Shown here piece after piece: positions 1 to 13,000 of a stretch of 64,000 nt of DNA (within the stretch, counting starts at the first letter, position 1; each line of letters starts with the position of its first letter). The translations under genes were made by a program, and so were the position numbers. The notes below the pieces were generated by a model. The model had not been told where the DNA came from, searched no databases, and was given only the letters and a program-made list of their open reading frames with translations. This DNA is from Cubamyces lactineus (taxonomy: Eukaryota > Basidiomycota > Agaricomycetes > Polyporales > Polyporaceae), in contig JACDTU010000011.1 in NCBI GenBank assembly GCA_022376465.1, positions 620,001 to 684,000 on the forward strand, read 5' to 3'.

Positions 1-751
1 TCGCACGGCGCGCGTACGGCCAACGTCTAGGGAGACGCCGTTGCGGATTCCGCGGGCCAGCGGTATTACTACTGTAGCGGCATCGCGGGTGCAGTGCACC
101 GGCGCGCCCGCGCGCGCGAGGGAAGAAAAGGTGCGAAGGTGCGAGGAGGCCCACGATGTGATACGCGATGCGCGCGCGCGCTACTCAAGTCTCGAGGGGT
201 GGGGTTTATGTCAAGGGAGCGTCTGTATGCCCCGGGGGTGTGCGCCGCTGCGCGATAAGTGGGTGGGTGCTCCGCGATCGCGCGGCGTGCCCGTTAACCG
301 TTAACGCCGTGCTCCTCGTTGTCGACGATGGCCCACTCGGGGGCAGGTGAGTGAAAGGGCTTATCTGTGTTCGCCGTGAACCTCGAGCTTGTTCTGCAGC
401 GCTCGTGGCGAGCGGCGGACGGGGTGCGTATCTGTACGTGTGGGGGTGGGTGTACTTGTACGTACGACGACGACGTACGGCGCGTGCGCACGGTGGACAT
501 GGGGGAGGTAAGTGCATAGTCGGAAATACACGCATGGTAAGTTCTAACTTTGACGTCGGCGACGACGCCTATGGATCGTTCGACGCGCGCGGAGGGGCTG
601 TGGGTGGGTGGGGTGCTCGCTTTCTCGCATCCTCGCACCGCGATCCGTGCGTACGTAGTGCCTAGTCGCCGCTGGGTGGGTCGCGCGCCCGAGATGCTAC
701 TGCGGTGTACTTATCGCGTCGGCGTCGGCGCCGATGTCGGACGACGAACGC

Positions 752-766
752 TAACGTTAACGTTAT
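752..766. repeat. TAACGT short tandem repeat
   Basis: The hexamer TAACGT is repeated about two and a half times and is largely self-complementary. It lies in the GC-rich desert and no gene is nearby. Confidence 0.6.
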
Positions 767-1587
767 ACAGTACCGTCCCGTCCGATATGCGTATGCGAGG
801 CGACGAGGGCCGGATGCCGAACGTTGAACGTCACTGAGCATCGAAGCCTCAGGCCTCAGGCGGCGTCGACAGCTTGCAATTGTACGATCTTTCTTTTTTT
901 TTTTATTGGGGATCCTGTTCGTTCGAGGACTCGTTCGACTGTGCGTTTCTTTCGGGCTATCTGGAGCTTCGCACCGGCGTATGGAGGGAAGGAGGAAAGG
1001 ACGAACGGACGAACGTGTCTGCCCTCCGAGGCTCCCGGCGGTACTGCGTGCGCGTGCATGCGTTGTATTGTGTTGTGATGTATGACTGGGGACGTTATTG
1101 GTTAGTGCATGCAGCGCGCGCTGCGAGACGCGAAACGTCGCGAACTCGAATTCGGACTCGGACTCGGCTTCAGACTTGGGCGCGCGGGGGCGGGCGTGGG
1201 TCCTCAAAGGACTCGTCGGGAGGTGGTGACGACATGCACATGCTTCAGTACAGAACAGGACAGAACAGCCTCAGCACGTCCCACGCTTGAGCTTCGGGGC
1301 ACGACGCGCGCGAGTGTCCTCGACGTCGACTTCTCGTGCACACCCACGCACTTGCAATTGTAGCTATAGGTACTGCCCAGTGCCACAGGTCGAGGGCGTC
1401 ATCGGTGCCTGGCGAGCCCGGACAAGCACTGGCAGGCACTCGCATCTGTGAATACTGAGTATGTGGTGGTACCTGGTCCTGTAGAGACTTACGCGGTTGC
1501 GACTCGGAAGACGCGGGTTTACGGATGTGGAAGCGGAGGCGGAGGCGGGAGTGGGTGGGATGGGTCAGCGAGGGCCGCGATGGCCGA

Positions 1588-1603
1588 GCAGCAGCAGCAG
1601 CAG
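1588..1603. repeat. (GCA)5 microsatellite
   Basis: Five consecutive GCA triplets in the gene desert. It is not inside a supported reading frame. Confidence 0.7.
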
Positions 1604-4600
1604 TAGTACCGTTGTACTGTTACTGTAGGTTGGTCCTGCTCCTGGGATGACATGAGCATGACGCGGGCCCGGGTTCGGGTGCATAAGTTGTCACGGCGGA
1701 CCTGTGGCCGTATACGCGTACATGGACATGGACGGACGTACGCGGCGTGCAGTGTGTACGAATTCCAGGGCGGACGGACGGCCGTGGACGTACAAAGCAG
1801 CCGTGTTTGGTTGATGCACTCGGACTATGCATGTGGACACGCATAGATCATAGATGCGCGCGTTTGCAACTTGCCACTGGTCGTATCAGCCACGGTGTAT
1901 CCAAGCGTCCATATCCGCGTCTCTCTGGAGACACGCCGCGCCGCCGCTAGCGCTGCGCACCACATACACGCACCGTTTGCACGACCCTCGCCGGGTGGCA
2001 GCCCCAGGCCTGAGCCGAGTAGTAGTACATATGTACATGGTCGGGTCCCGGCGTTGCATAACCGTGATCAGTGATCATTGGGCGTACTCACCCCAGGTTT
2101 GCTTTGTCTCCTCTCGCCAGTACTCTGAGTGCATCCAGGCTGTCGATCCTCGGGCGCTGGCAGGCACCGGTGGTAAGTCCTAAGTGACGGAAGTCGAGGT
2201 GAGTTCATGTGCCTGCGTACTGCAGGTACACTCCTACTCGCCTTTCAGGCTTCCACGATGCATATGAATCCTCGGGTACTTGGTAAGCGGTAAGTGGCAC
2301 TAGCAGCGCCTTGCGGGGACAGGACCCTGTGGGGTACGGGGGCTCTGGCCCCGGGCCTCTCTGGTCCTCTGGGGAAGCACTGACAGGTACCTGGCAGTTT
2401 GTGGGGTATACGGTGCCACTCGTAGTGTATGAGTGCTATCGCCTGTCGCCTGATCATGGGCGAAGCGCAGTGCGAGCGCGTGCAGGGGCCATACGTATAC
2501 AGCGCACATTGACGACTCCTTCCCCAAGATATGCCTTGGGATACACTTGCCTGAAAGTACGCCGTTCGAGCGGCTCGACGCCTTCCTGCCCTGTCTTCGT
2601 TCATTGTGTCGCATTGCAATATGAACATCGACCTTCGAGGTGCGGGATCAACCTTGTACCGTAGTGTGTTGGAATGCAGGACCATTGAATCCTGCGGGCT
2701 TCGGATGACGAGGACGCTCTTGCGGCGACGAGCGTTCGAGCAGCTGCATTCACTTCGCCTGTGTCAGGAGAAGATTCCCACATGTTATGTGTCGTCCTGT
2801 ACTAGTCCCGTAACGTTACCTGTGTACTAGCATGAGCGCCAGAACCTCGATTGGGTCCACCAGGCTGTCCTATCGTTGCCGTGCTAGCTGACGACGTACA
2901 CCGAGGCAAGGACATGTCAACGCGCGACCGGCACGAGTGTTTTTAGAAGGTGAATCAGCCCGGTCGGGGTGCATGATCTATGTATACCAGGTACTTACTT
3001 ACCTCAGGTGTGTACTGCGCCACGTTGTACGTACTAACCGCTCCTCCGAGTAAGGTTTCGAGTCGTTTCCCGACGCGCCACCACGGTCATCTGAGCGGCT
3101 CTACCGCCCTCTGCGCGATTCGCACCAGCCGGCATCCCTGGTAGATGCCCCAAGCAATGCTCGATAGGCGTCGCCGCACTCTCAGGGTACATCGCCTTGA
3201 GCCTTCCGGACGCTGGCTTCTAGCGCCAGACGCCGCGTCTTCAACTTGACTCTGCCATCTTGAACCTCGATCAACGTGAAGCTTGAAGGTCCGTCGGCTG
3301 TAGACCCACGGCGGGAGGAAGGTTGACTTTGGGAGTCAGCTACCCTCTCGCGCGTGCTGAGTTGAACTGATCACATCCAGCTGATTTACCCATGACGGTA
3401 AGCAGGGACATGGCGTATACTCCGACCGACGTACACTAACGGGATCTTCTGACCTCTGTGCAGTGCAGCTGCGTTCCCTCGCCGCCGCATATACGCACGC
3501 TGCATCCGCACTGCGGCCGCTCGCTCTGTTAGTGCTCTTAGGCTTGGTCCGACGGCTTCTCGGACTGCTTTGACTGCGGTTGGCTGCAGCGGAAGCTCTC
3601 TACCTCGATGTCAGTGGGCGCTACGGCCCCGGGTGACGTCGTCTGCTGTCTGCGCTGCAGATCCTGCAGCGACGTGCCGTCAGCGCAACACAGGGTATGC
3701 TACTGGTGGGATGCGACAATGACCGTAGCATGCGGACATACAGTAAGTTCGCCCGCACCCCGCACCTCGCATTCGCACCATATGGTTTGCTCAGGACAAG
3801 ATCTATCTGCCTCGCTGATCTCGTTCGAATTTACGTCCACTCAAGCTGGAGCACTAAATGGCGAGTACCCCAGTATGCTGATCCACATTCCAACATAACC
3901 GTCAAACAGGGGCCAGCATCTTAGTGCACCGCAGCTAGTATACTAGCTCAGCATGCACTGCAGCCGTGTGCAACAAGGCTGAGTAGGTATTGCGACACGG
4001 CGCGGACGGCCAGCGGGCCGTCCTTGTGACCTCAGTCGGACGCGATGCACACTTATCCGCGCGCACCCTTATTTTCCCATTTGTAGAGCCCCGACCCCCA
4101 CTTCAGCTTCAGAATCATAGGCTCCCGGCCTCGACCGCGGCGACCCTGCAGGCTACTGGCGCGCGATCCACGGACCACCCACGGAGCGTCGACGGACTCG
4201 GAGGCGGCAGGTCGTGCTCATCACGTCGCACGATCCCAAGGTGTGCGATCCCCGATCCAAACGATTCGCGATTCGCGAGCGTGATTGGCTCGCAGCCTCT
4301 TTCGCGCGCCTCGCATGCGTGGTGCGGCTGGAATTGTCGAGCGTCGTCGGGTGGCGTCGACCGCGTGCACTTGCAATCGCATCAAGCGGGCGCGAGCGGC
4401 CCGCCTCGCCTATGGGCGTGTTCAAGGGGGCAGGGGGTGTGCGCTTCCAACGCGATTCGCGGATGCAGTTCGGCGTCCGTCCCTGCAGGCGCCAGCTGCA
4501 AAGGCTGAATTTTGTTTTCCTCGCGTAACAGGATGCCATGCAGTCGGCTGCTGGCGACGCGACGGGTGCTGGCCCTTAAGGGCCAAAGGTTCCAGGACCA

Positions 4601-7600
4601 GGTCGACGTTGCAGGGCTTGGAAGTCCGAGTTCGGGACTGCTTGGACTTTCATGAACCTGCTGGCGCACTCGAGGACAAGGATGCATCGCGTGTATACGG
4701 TTTTGATCGGGATAGTGTGTGAGGCCAACTGTCTATCAACTTCTTGTCGTTCTTGCTCTCTCTCATCAGCCCTCTGCACATTCAACAACGTATCCGCTAG
4801 CGCGGACTGGGCCCAAACGTCCGTGGTTTTCACCGCACCAGGCACCTCCACTTCAACTGCTCCGCCCCCTCCCTCAGAGGCTGGAAATGCAGGATCACGT
4901 CTGCAGGACTGCAACATACCGACCCTCCGAGTCGCCCTGCTTCATCATCCATCTGCTGCACGAGCCTGTCAGCTGTCCACCTCCCGGAAACGCGGCCCAA
5001 AGTTCCCAAACTCGAACTCGAAACGCGTCCAGCAGGCACCGCCGCCCGACAGGTACGCCGCGACATCCGAGTCGCTACACACGTACAGACTACAGTGCGC
5101 CGGTCACCGCTAGGCAAAAACTGCACCGCTCGAGCCTCGCGTCCTCGCGGCCAGCCTGGCGAGACCGAACCTTCTCGCGCACTGCCCAGAGCGGAAGCTC
5201 GACGCGTCGGGCTCGCGCTCGGCCGTTGCCCGCGCAGCCTCTGTCGTTAACGCCTGAAGTTTGGACTGAAGCCTGGAGACGCGCGCACTCTGTGATCAGC
5301 GGATCAAGGCCCACACTGCATGGGACAGAGCGCCGGCGCCTGGCCCAGGGGACTCGCCGACGCGGGTGACGGGAGGACAGGGAAGCGCACCCCGCTGAGT
5401 GATGCGGGGGTCGCGTGCGCGCGTTGGGCTCGGGACTTGCCTGGCGTGCTCATTGCTCAAGCCTCAATGGGCGGAGGGCGCGCGACCCTGAGCATGTCGA
5501 CAAACCGCCCCCCGCCTTGTTACATCTCGCGCTTTCTTCGCTCGCGCGGTGCTCGCGTGGGCTTGCTCGGGTGCAGTCGTTTCCAGAGGAGCGGCCGTGG
5601 GCGGACACTGCCTGTTCTGGTGGGTGTTGGCGGGCGTCCCGTCGCAGAGTCGACCGGTCATCTGCGCTTTGGATATTCGAGGCTTGTCGTGCTGTGTCTT
5701 GTCTGCTATCTGGATGGTTCTTTTGCTGGGGCTCTGAGACCTCGGGCACGGAGTGGGCTTGGGCGGGCACGTCTTCAAGCTGAAGCTGTCCGACCGAGTT
5801 CTGTGGCCGAAGCAGCGCGCTGCCTGCCCCCCGCGGCCGCAATTGACAATGGGTACCAGCGGGTGCTGCAATCTCGATGAGCGACGCGCTCGGCGTTGGA
5901 TAACGCACACTGCTGTCCCGAGGTAAGTCGGACAATGATGACGGCGAGGAGGTCGTACGTTCTGACCATGTCGGTCGGGTGACAGCGCGCGCGTCCGGTG
6001 GTGGCAGGACATATAGCATGCCATTACGTCTCCGCCCATGGCCGCCCATGATGGGGATAGGCCACACAGCGCAGGCGGGGCAAGCTCTCGAGTTCCGCCG
6101 GGCCCGGGGCGCGCATATGCTTACGGTAGTGGTAAGTTAAGTAGCAAGTAACGTACCGGTGATGGGCTACCCCGCAATCCATGCTCGCCAACCGGATGGG
6201 GTAAGTACGTTAGGCTGTACGGCATCTCTATCAGGATGGGACATGTCACTTACCCCGCATTTGCTTTCAGCTCGAACGGGACACCCACGACGCCCCACTT
6301 GGACACGATCGCGCGCCGGCCGGTGGGTAGAAATCGCGGACCAGGTTCCAAACGCGTTGGGGTGCCGCTGAAGTGGCCGAATTCGTCGATGGCGTTTGTT
6401 CTCGAGGTCAGATCGAGCTCGCTGTGTGCCAAGCTGGGATCTCCTTGCGCCGCCGCCGGCATCTGCTGGCTCCTCCTGTTTTGGCAGCAGGCACTGACAT
6501 GGGCAGGCGGCAGCGAGCTGTGGCGTGCGTGCGGGGACGCGACTCGGTGCCCTCCGACTGGGCAACGTGGCCAAACGGAAGCGCGTCCCCTTGATTGTCT
6601 GCTCTTCGCCTCCTCCATGAGACGATGTTTTGCTCAAGCTCAAGCGGAGTTTGCTGGAATCTTTCAGAACGCGTCCGGGTAGCCCGAGCTTGTTCTGTCG
6701 GGCAGAGGGAGACACGAAGTGTGCTCAGCTGGGGTGCAAGCGAGCTACGGGACGAGCTTGTACGGCATGTCTTCATGCAGACGTATGCTTGCACCCTTCT
6801 CGGGCGAACACAGGACGTTCTGTAGGCAAGCACCTATCCAAGCGCAGCACACGATCGGGGGAGGGAGAGGGAGGAAAGGGGATCTGGTGACCCAGCAGAA
6901 GAAGAGCGCGACATGGCCCGAACCAAGACGCGTCCGTTCCGCGAAGCATCAGAGCTCTCGTCCTGGGTGCCGATAGCTTAGGTGCCATCTTCGCCTCCCG
7001 CCACGCTCCACATCCTCCATATCCAGGGCTTCGTCGCGGCTGGGACGAGAGCTTCGCATGCTCAGCATGATTTGCTGAGCATCGTTCGTCGGGCTCTTCC
7101 CCTGCCCTTCTACACCTCTGCGAAGCGTCGATGCGCTGCCCTACATGGTACTCGCTGTGGGTCTCTTCTCCTCTCGTCTTCGTGCCTTCGACCATCTCAC
7201 GCTCGACCCGACTGGGCCACTTCCTGCCATTCAGTTTCTAATGCTTCCAGCTTCCAGTAGCAAATAGGCTCGGGGCATCCAGTGAGCCTATTTCGTTGCC
7301 GCTTTTCGCCGTTTCCAAGTCGTGTTGCTCACGATCGATCGCCCCATACCAGCAGCATACCTGGATCAACTTCCGCCCACTGGACGCGGCCATGTCCATA
7401 ATCGTCGCTCTCCCAACGTCGCAAAGGTGAGCACGACTTGCAGCTTGTTTCCGAAACGGATTGACATTTCGTGTGCACTTGTCCGCTTGTCGTATTCTGC
7501 GCACTCTGCCCGACAGTTCTCGACGTCGCCGAGCTGCCTCTCAGCGGGACAGATAGACGTGCACACGTACGTCATGGCGTATCCACCCGCCTTCCCGTTC

Positions 7601-8228
7601 TCTCGACAAATAGGCATCTCCCGATGCGTGAGCTCGGGAGAGTAGACACCGCCTGCTCCTTCACTGCAATCAATGGGAAGCCCGCTGTGCGACTGGCCGC
7701 AGACCGCTACACCGGCCTCGTCACGCGGCGCAGCGTGTCTGCACTTTACTCATTCGCGCTCCCTCGTCCAACGCGGCCCATCGTCTAGCGAGTACGCTTC
7801 GCCGCGTCCATTCCCATGCGCGATTACCTGCACTTTCATGCCAGGATCGTTCCACAGGCGTTCTGCTGCTGCCATTGGCTCCTTCCGATCGACGCGTGCA
7901 TATACGCGACGGCGAGACCTTCATCCCATTCCTCGCGGCCTCATCGAGTAGGATTCGGGCCTCGGACGAGCCCACGCAGAAGGGCCGCGCGCCTGCACGG
8001 GTTCGCGCGCGTCGACGGCCGACGGGCGATTCGTTCGCAGGGTGCAGCGCGCGGTGGGAGGAGGGACATGCGCCAGCCAATCGCCCGCGCGTTGCCCTGC
8101 CGGCCAACCAGATCGCAGGACGGAACTAGGCGGCTCCCAGTTCGAGCCTGAGCGCGGGTTCCCATGCTCGCACTCTTCCACACCACGGTCGACAGGCCAA
8201 TCGCTATCCGGTACAGCGGAGGGAACTG

Positions 8229-8254
8229 GGATAAGTCCGTAATGGGACTTATCC
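8229..8254. repeat. Perfect inverted repeat (hairpin)
   Basis: GGATAAGTCC and its exact reverse complement GGACTTATCC are separated by six bases (gtaatg). This could form a 10-bp stem in RNA or a cruciform in DNA. No T-tract follows and no gene is adjacent, so a terminator role is not suggested. Confidence 0.75.
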
Positions 8255-8926
8255 GGGGCCTCTTGCCACGCTTCCGACTCCGCTGCTGCTACTACTGACG
8301 GACTCGGGCCAGCGCGACGTCCAGTTGCATCTCAGATGTCCAGGCGAGCGACACGCACGCGGGGCCTGAATCTCTGCAGGCTTGGTGATGCATCAGCCCC
8401 CGGAGCATGCGCGTCTCGACGAGGGCTTCTCCCGCCGCCTCATGAATCTTCGCTCGAGTCTCCGGCGTGCGAGCGGAATGACGAGTCAGCTTGACGCTGC
8501 TCTTCCAAGCCATACCTGGCTTACGCATCAACGGTGCGCCTGACAGACGATCCCCCGACGTGCGTTCGAAGTTCGATGCGTTCACGTTGGTGGCTCGCTG
8601 ACTCGGCTTTGGGGACCAGTGAATGGGTGGCTGGCGCTGTACTGGCAGTGGCAGCGCTGAATGCCGATGCCAGTGCATAGCCATAGCCGTCCGCCGGCGG
8701 GCATCAGCCAACACAACACGAGCGTCGAGCGTCGAGCATTGAACACCCGCCATGACGCCTTCTCTGTCTCTGTCTGCACGCCCGTCCGAATTCAAGCCAA
8801 AGCCCCAACACCACTCCCCGCGTCGGAGCCACTGATGTGTGGTGTCAAGAGCGCAGTTTGGCCGTCGTCCTCCGACGAAGGCGGGCGGAGCGTCCTGATG
8901 CGTCGTCCGTGCGATGCGAGCAGCAG

Positions 8927-8954
8927 TGCCTGATGCCTGATGCCTGCTGCCTGA
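8927..8954. repeat. TGCCTGA heptamer repeats
   Basis: About four imperfect copies of a TGCCTGA-type heptamer in tandem, in the gene desert. Confidence 0.6.
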
Positions 8955-9399
8955 ACAAGGTCGAACGAGCCCGAGGACTGCACGCGCACCCACCCAATAC
9001 CGACCCCGATTTACCCATCTTGGCAACGAAGCGTGCATGTGCGTGCGTGCTGCATGACTTACGACCTTCTCTCGCATCCGCCCTGGGGAGCTCGCCCCTC
9101 GCTCACAGCCTCACACGGGGTGGTAATCAGGTGCCACAGGACTTGTCATTGCGCCCGCGTGCGTGTGTGAGTGCAGTCCTCAGGCCCGAGTGCTGTGTAC
9201 TCAACGGCCCCGAGATAGGCTGAGCACAAGAACAGTTGCAACGCACCCGGCCCCGCGCGCAGGGTGCCCTGCCGATGTACGAATGTGGGATATGGCGTGC
9301 GCCCTGGCCTGGCAGGGGAGGGGTAGCACTGTGCCCGGTACCGGCGTGCCACACGGGAATTCCTGCGAAGGTGAGTGCTGCTACCCCTGTCTCTCGAGA

Positions 9400-9426
9400 C
9401 CTGAGCCCTGAGTCCTGAGTCCTGAG
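9400..9426. repeat. CCTGAGT heptamer repeats
   Basis: Four tandem copies of CCTGAG(T/C). The unit is similar to the heptamer array about 450 bp upstream at 8927-8954, so the two may share an origin. Confidence 0.65.
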
Positions 9427-9597
9427 ATAGAGCCCTTTTGCCCTGCTTCTTCTGCGAGGTCGCGATGATAGCGCGATGTGACCGTACTACGTGCTGCTGC
9501 TGACCGTCTGCGAAACGGTGGTATGCCAGGCACGTCGTCTTGAGTTTCGCGATCTACGTCTTCAGGCTGTCCGTGCACACGACCTAACTGGCCTACA

Positions 9598-9613
9598 TTG
9601 TTGTTGTTGTTGT
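9598..9613. repeat. (TTG)5 microsatellite
   Basis: Five TTG triplets in tandem, not inside a supported gene. Confidence 0.7.
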
Positions 9614-11283
9614 CGAAGATCGAACGTCGAACCTTCACGTACCTATCGATGCTGTGAGTGAGTACTACATCTACATCGAACTCTACCGCGGGCGACGCAT
9701 GGCGCGAAAATGATGGGTTGATGCCAGTGTGTCGAGCAGCGGCGAGGCAGGACATTAATGACAACCTAACAGTCGAACACGATCAAGGTTCGTCGTCGAG
9801 TCCGACACTTGTCTCTTGAATGTCGGATCCAACTCTGGAACTCTGCGTCGCATGTCCCCGATAGAGAACTCGAGTCTTGACCAGCGCATGGCGGTGGCTC
9901 CGGCACCGTCCGGTATGGAGCTCGAGAGGACTGAGGCACGCACTGTATCAAAAGGAACCAAAGGAACCGCGATTTGACGATACGACAAGCCGTCGGACTT
10001 GGACGAGCTTCGCAGCGGGGCCAGCCGCCCCGACCACTGTCCCACATGGCGCGTCCCCGGTCCTACGTGCGATGTGGTACCCGGCACTGTAACCTACGGT
10101 GCGCGTCCCCCCCTTCCTACCCCCTGCTTCCTCGCGCCCTGTCTATCTCTGTCACCTCTATCTTGGTGACCGACCACACTCGCGAGCTGCTGTCGAGCCT
10201 CCCGTCCCGGTGTCCGGATCGCGCGTACTTGCACACTTGCTTACGTTCGTACTCACAGCAAGTCCTATCCCGGCCACTGATGCATTGGCACTGATGCACC
10301 AGCGCGCTGAGGCTGGTGCGATGGCGGGTGCGAGCCCGCCACTCCAGACTCCAGGCTTCGACTTCCCGGGCGGTCCGATGCCCATCGCAATCTGCTGTCC
10401 TGTGTCTGTGTGGATGGCAGGTACGAATGTATACTACTGTATGGGCTCCTCGAGCTTCTCCTCCCCGCGAGCCGCCCGCGCGCGCGCACTCAGTACTTGG
10501 CGACGAGGGTTGTCAGCGCTGCTACGCAGGCATCATCTCCCCGGCTGCCCCTTGCGGGACACCTGCTCCCCCGCTCTATGATCGCTCTTCCGCGCGCTGG
10601 CCCCGCGCATCTAAGTTCGGGGAGACCGTGATGATCATGGCGATGATACATATCATTCGCGTGATGGTAATCCTCTAACTACGCCGCCTGCAGAGTGCGC
10701 ACCGGGCGCTTCGCACTCATTTCCGACTCGAACGGTGCGCCTGAAGACGCATCGTGCTCTTGTCATCATCCATGCCCCCATCACGAGCTTCGAACCACCC
10801 CGCGCGCCACCGGAGGCGGCGAGGACGACGAAGGGCAGAAGGCGGGGATGGCGGCGCTCGGCACTTTCCTGCTCTTCTTCGACATTGCACATCGCGCGGG
10901 AGGAACGGCGCGCTGGGGGCACGCAATGACGCTGGAGAACGACTACTATGCCCATATAGGTGCATAGGCTCCAGGATCAGCGGCCTGGCGCTGCGCTGAG
11001 CTCCCGTTTGATCAGTCCTAGCTGCCCACCGGCATAGTCAGATCGCCAAGTTCAATGTCGCCGCGCGACACCCCGCAGCGAAGCCAGATTCGCGACAGTC
11101 GAGAGTCGAGAGTACTCGGTGTGCGGCGCTACGCGGGCTATGGTCTTGCAGTCCCCGGATATCCTCGACGTGCTTCTCCCTCGGGCCTGCTGGATAACAG
11201 TGCTTCTGAGCTGTCTCCATTCTCTTTCAATGCGCGCGCGCGTATGTTGCGTCTTCTATCCCGCGGAGTCCGTCTCGGCCGAT

Positions 11284-11313
11284 CGACATCGACATCGACA
11301 TCGACATCGACAT
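11284..11313. repeat. (CGACAT)5 hexanucleotide repeat
   Basis: Five exact copies of CGACAT. If translated it would give Arg-His, Asp-Ile or Thr-Ser dipeptides. No frame around it is otherwise convincing, so it is treated as a non-coding microsatellite. Confidence 0.8.
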
Positions 11314-13000
11314 TGAAGTCAATGCCACTGTGGCATGACATCGCTGCCACCTTCGAGTCCTCCCTGACCTGACCAAGGCCCGAGTCCGAGGCAAGGCACA
11401 AACGTGAACCCAGCTTGCAAGTGCAGGCCCGTGGACCATGACGCTGCGCACGACCGGCGTTGGGCATGTCAGCACGCGAAGCTCCGCACGCACCGCTGCC
11501 TTCTGTGCGCACTAACGACTTGGGCGACAGGGCGTCGCGGACTTCGAATCCACAAGTAAGGCCTGTTCAGGCCCGCTCAGGCGCTCGGGCCCGAACTCCT
11601 GAGGTCTGGGGCCTGAGGCTTCGTGGCGCTGGCGCGTGTGCGACCGCGCGTCAAGCTCCCCTTGGGCATTTGACCACAGGTGTGGACATCTCCGAGCGCT
11701 GGCGGTGGGCCGGGTACGGTGCCATGAAGGCGCGTGGATGGTTCGCCAGCGCGCGCTGGATGGCAACCGTCCCTGGTTCCCGTGCGTCGTCACCGACGAC
11801 GGCTCGGATAGGCGATAAGTGCGTGCTGAGGGGGCTCTATCTGGTGATGGGTAAGCGGTACGTAGCCGTGTGATTGGGCAGTACTTACGCAGAATGCGAG
11901 CGCGCGCGTCATCGTATGCACGAGCTTGCATATGGCATTCCACCAAGTTCTACTACATCAGCTCATGATGAGCGTTGGGCCGGTTACTGGCGTTCATCAT
12001 CCGCGGCGTACGAGTAAGTACTAGCTCTCTTACGCGGGCGTGTATAGGCCATTGACGATGCTGCACGTACATGGTTAGCACTCACTGACTTGGAAAACGA
12101 CGGGAGATCTCCGAGGCTGTTGCACTAATGGTCGACCGACGACGGCCGTGTGCGCTTTGATGGGCCCCGCGGGAGGCGACGGATTGCTCCGAGGTTTGTG
12201 CTGACGGGCAGGGACGCAGCGTCAGGCTGTGTAATGCACCCGCTAGGTACTGTATGCAGCAATCCTCCGCACCGACGCGCCGTGCTAATCGGCTTGTCAG
12301 GTTGGCCAGTTATTGAGTGCCGGACGGACGCTGAGCCGGCGCAGGGGCAGAGATTGCTTGGTCATGTTCGACATACCGGTATCCTGCTGCCATCACATGT
12401 ATGATGAGCATGCTGCAGCATGTAAGTATAGGTATATCAAGTGTTGCGAACGCGAACGCTGCCCATCGCGGAGGTAATGCTATCGTACCGCATCGCCGTC
12501 GCACACCTTCCTGACTGGAACTTGTCAGGACCGCGCGCAGACAAGCCTCGAGTTTCAGCGGGTAAGTACTTACCTGCATCAGTCATCATTGGCCGGTCGA
12601 TGCAGCTTGGATCTGCGGACAAGATGCGGCATCGGCGAGATGATGGTGCTTTGACTCCGAGTTCGAGCTGCCATCGCTTTGACGCGCACTGCACTAAATG
12701 AACTCCGCAACTGCTGTGCCTTCGGCCATGCTATGGCTATGGGAAGGCAGCGTTGCCCTGTATCAGGGTAGAACCCACACAGGAGGCATACGGATATCCT
12801 GGACAGTGAGCTTTGTCTGGGCTAGCGGATGCATTCCAGGGACGCTCCATCTCGACTGGAATAGGCCTTACTGCAGCGGCACACAGAGGGAATCCACGCT
12901 CCACGGTGAGATATGCCGCCTGAACTCACTCCGCACCGACCGGGGCCTAGAGGATGTGCGGACTTGGCAGAGATAGCTATACCCCTACTGAGATGGCGGC

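Larger units (their letters stand above)
1..13000. other. GC-rich gene desert, left part
   Basis: No protein-coding gene is recognised. Open frames in all six frames are short, dominated by Arg, Ala, Ser and Pro as expected of GC-rich non-coding DNA, and none carries a known motif. The longest (8292-9077, minus) overlaps frames of similar quality on the other strand. Visible structure is limited to a T-run at 894-904, short tandem repeats listed separately, a perfect hairpin at 8229-8254, and many GTAAGT/ACTTAC hexamers. One convincing-looking intron (6201 to about 6270, GTAAGT to TTTCAG) joins only a roughly 30-codon frame. Long non-coding RNA, subtelomeric DNA or decayed genes are all possible; nothing seen decides between them. 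Confidence 0.6.

Noticed and set aside
8292..9077. Long minus-strand open frame (261 codons) in the gene desert
   Set aside because: No domain, no supporting codon pattern, and frames of similar quality on the opposite strand; expected by chance in GC-rich DNA.
11540..11560. TTCGAATCC resembles a tRNA T-loop
   Set aside because: The flanks cannot form a T-stem and no box A lies upstream.
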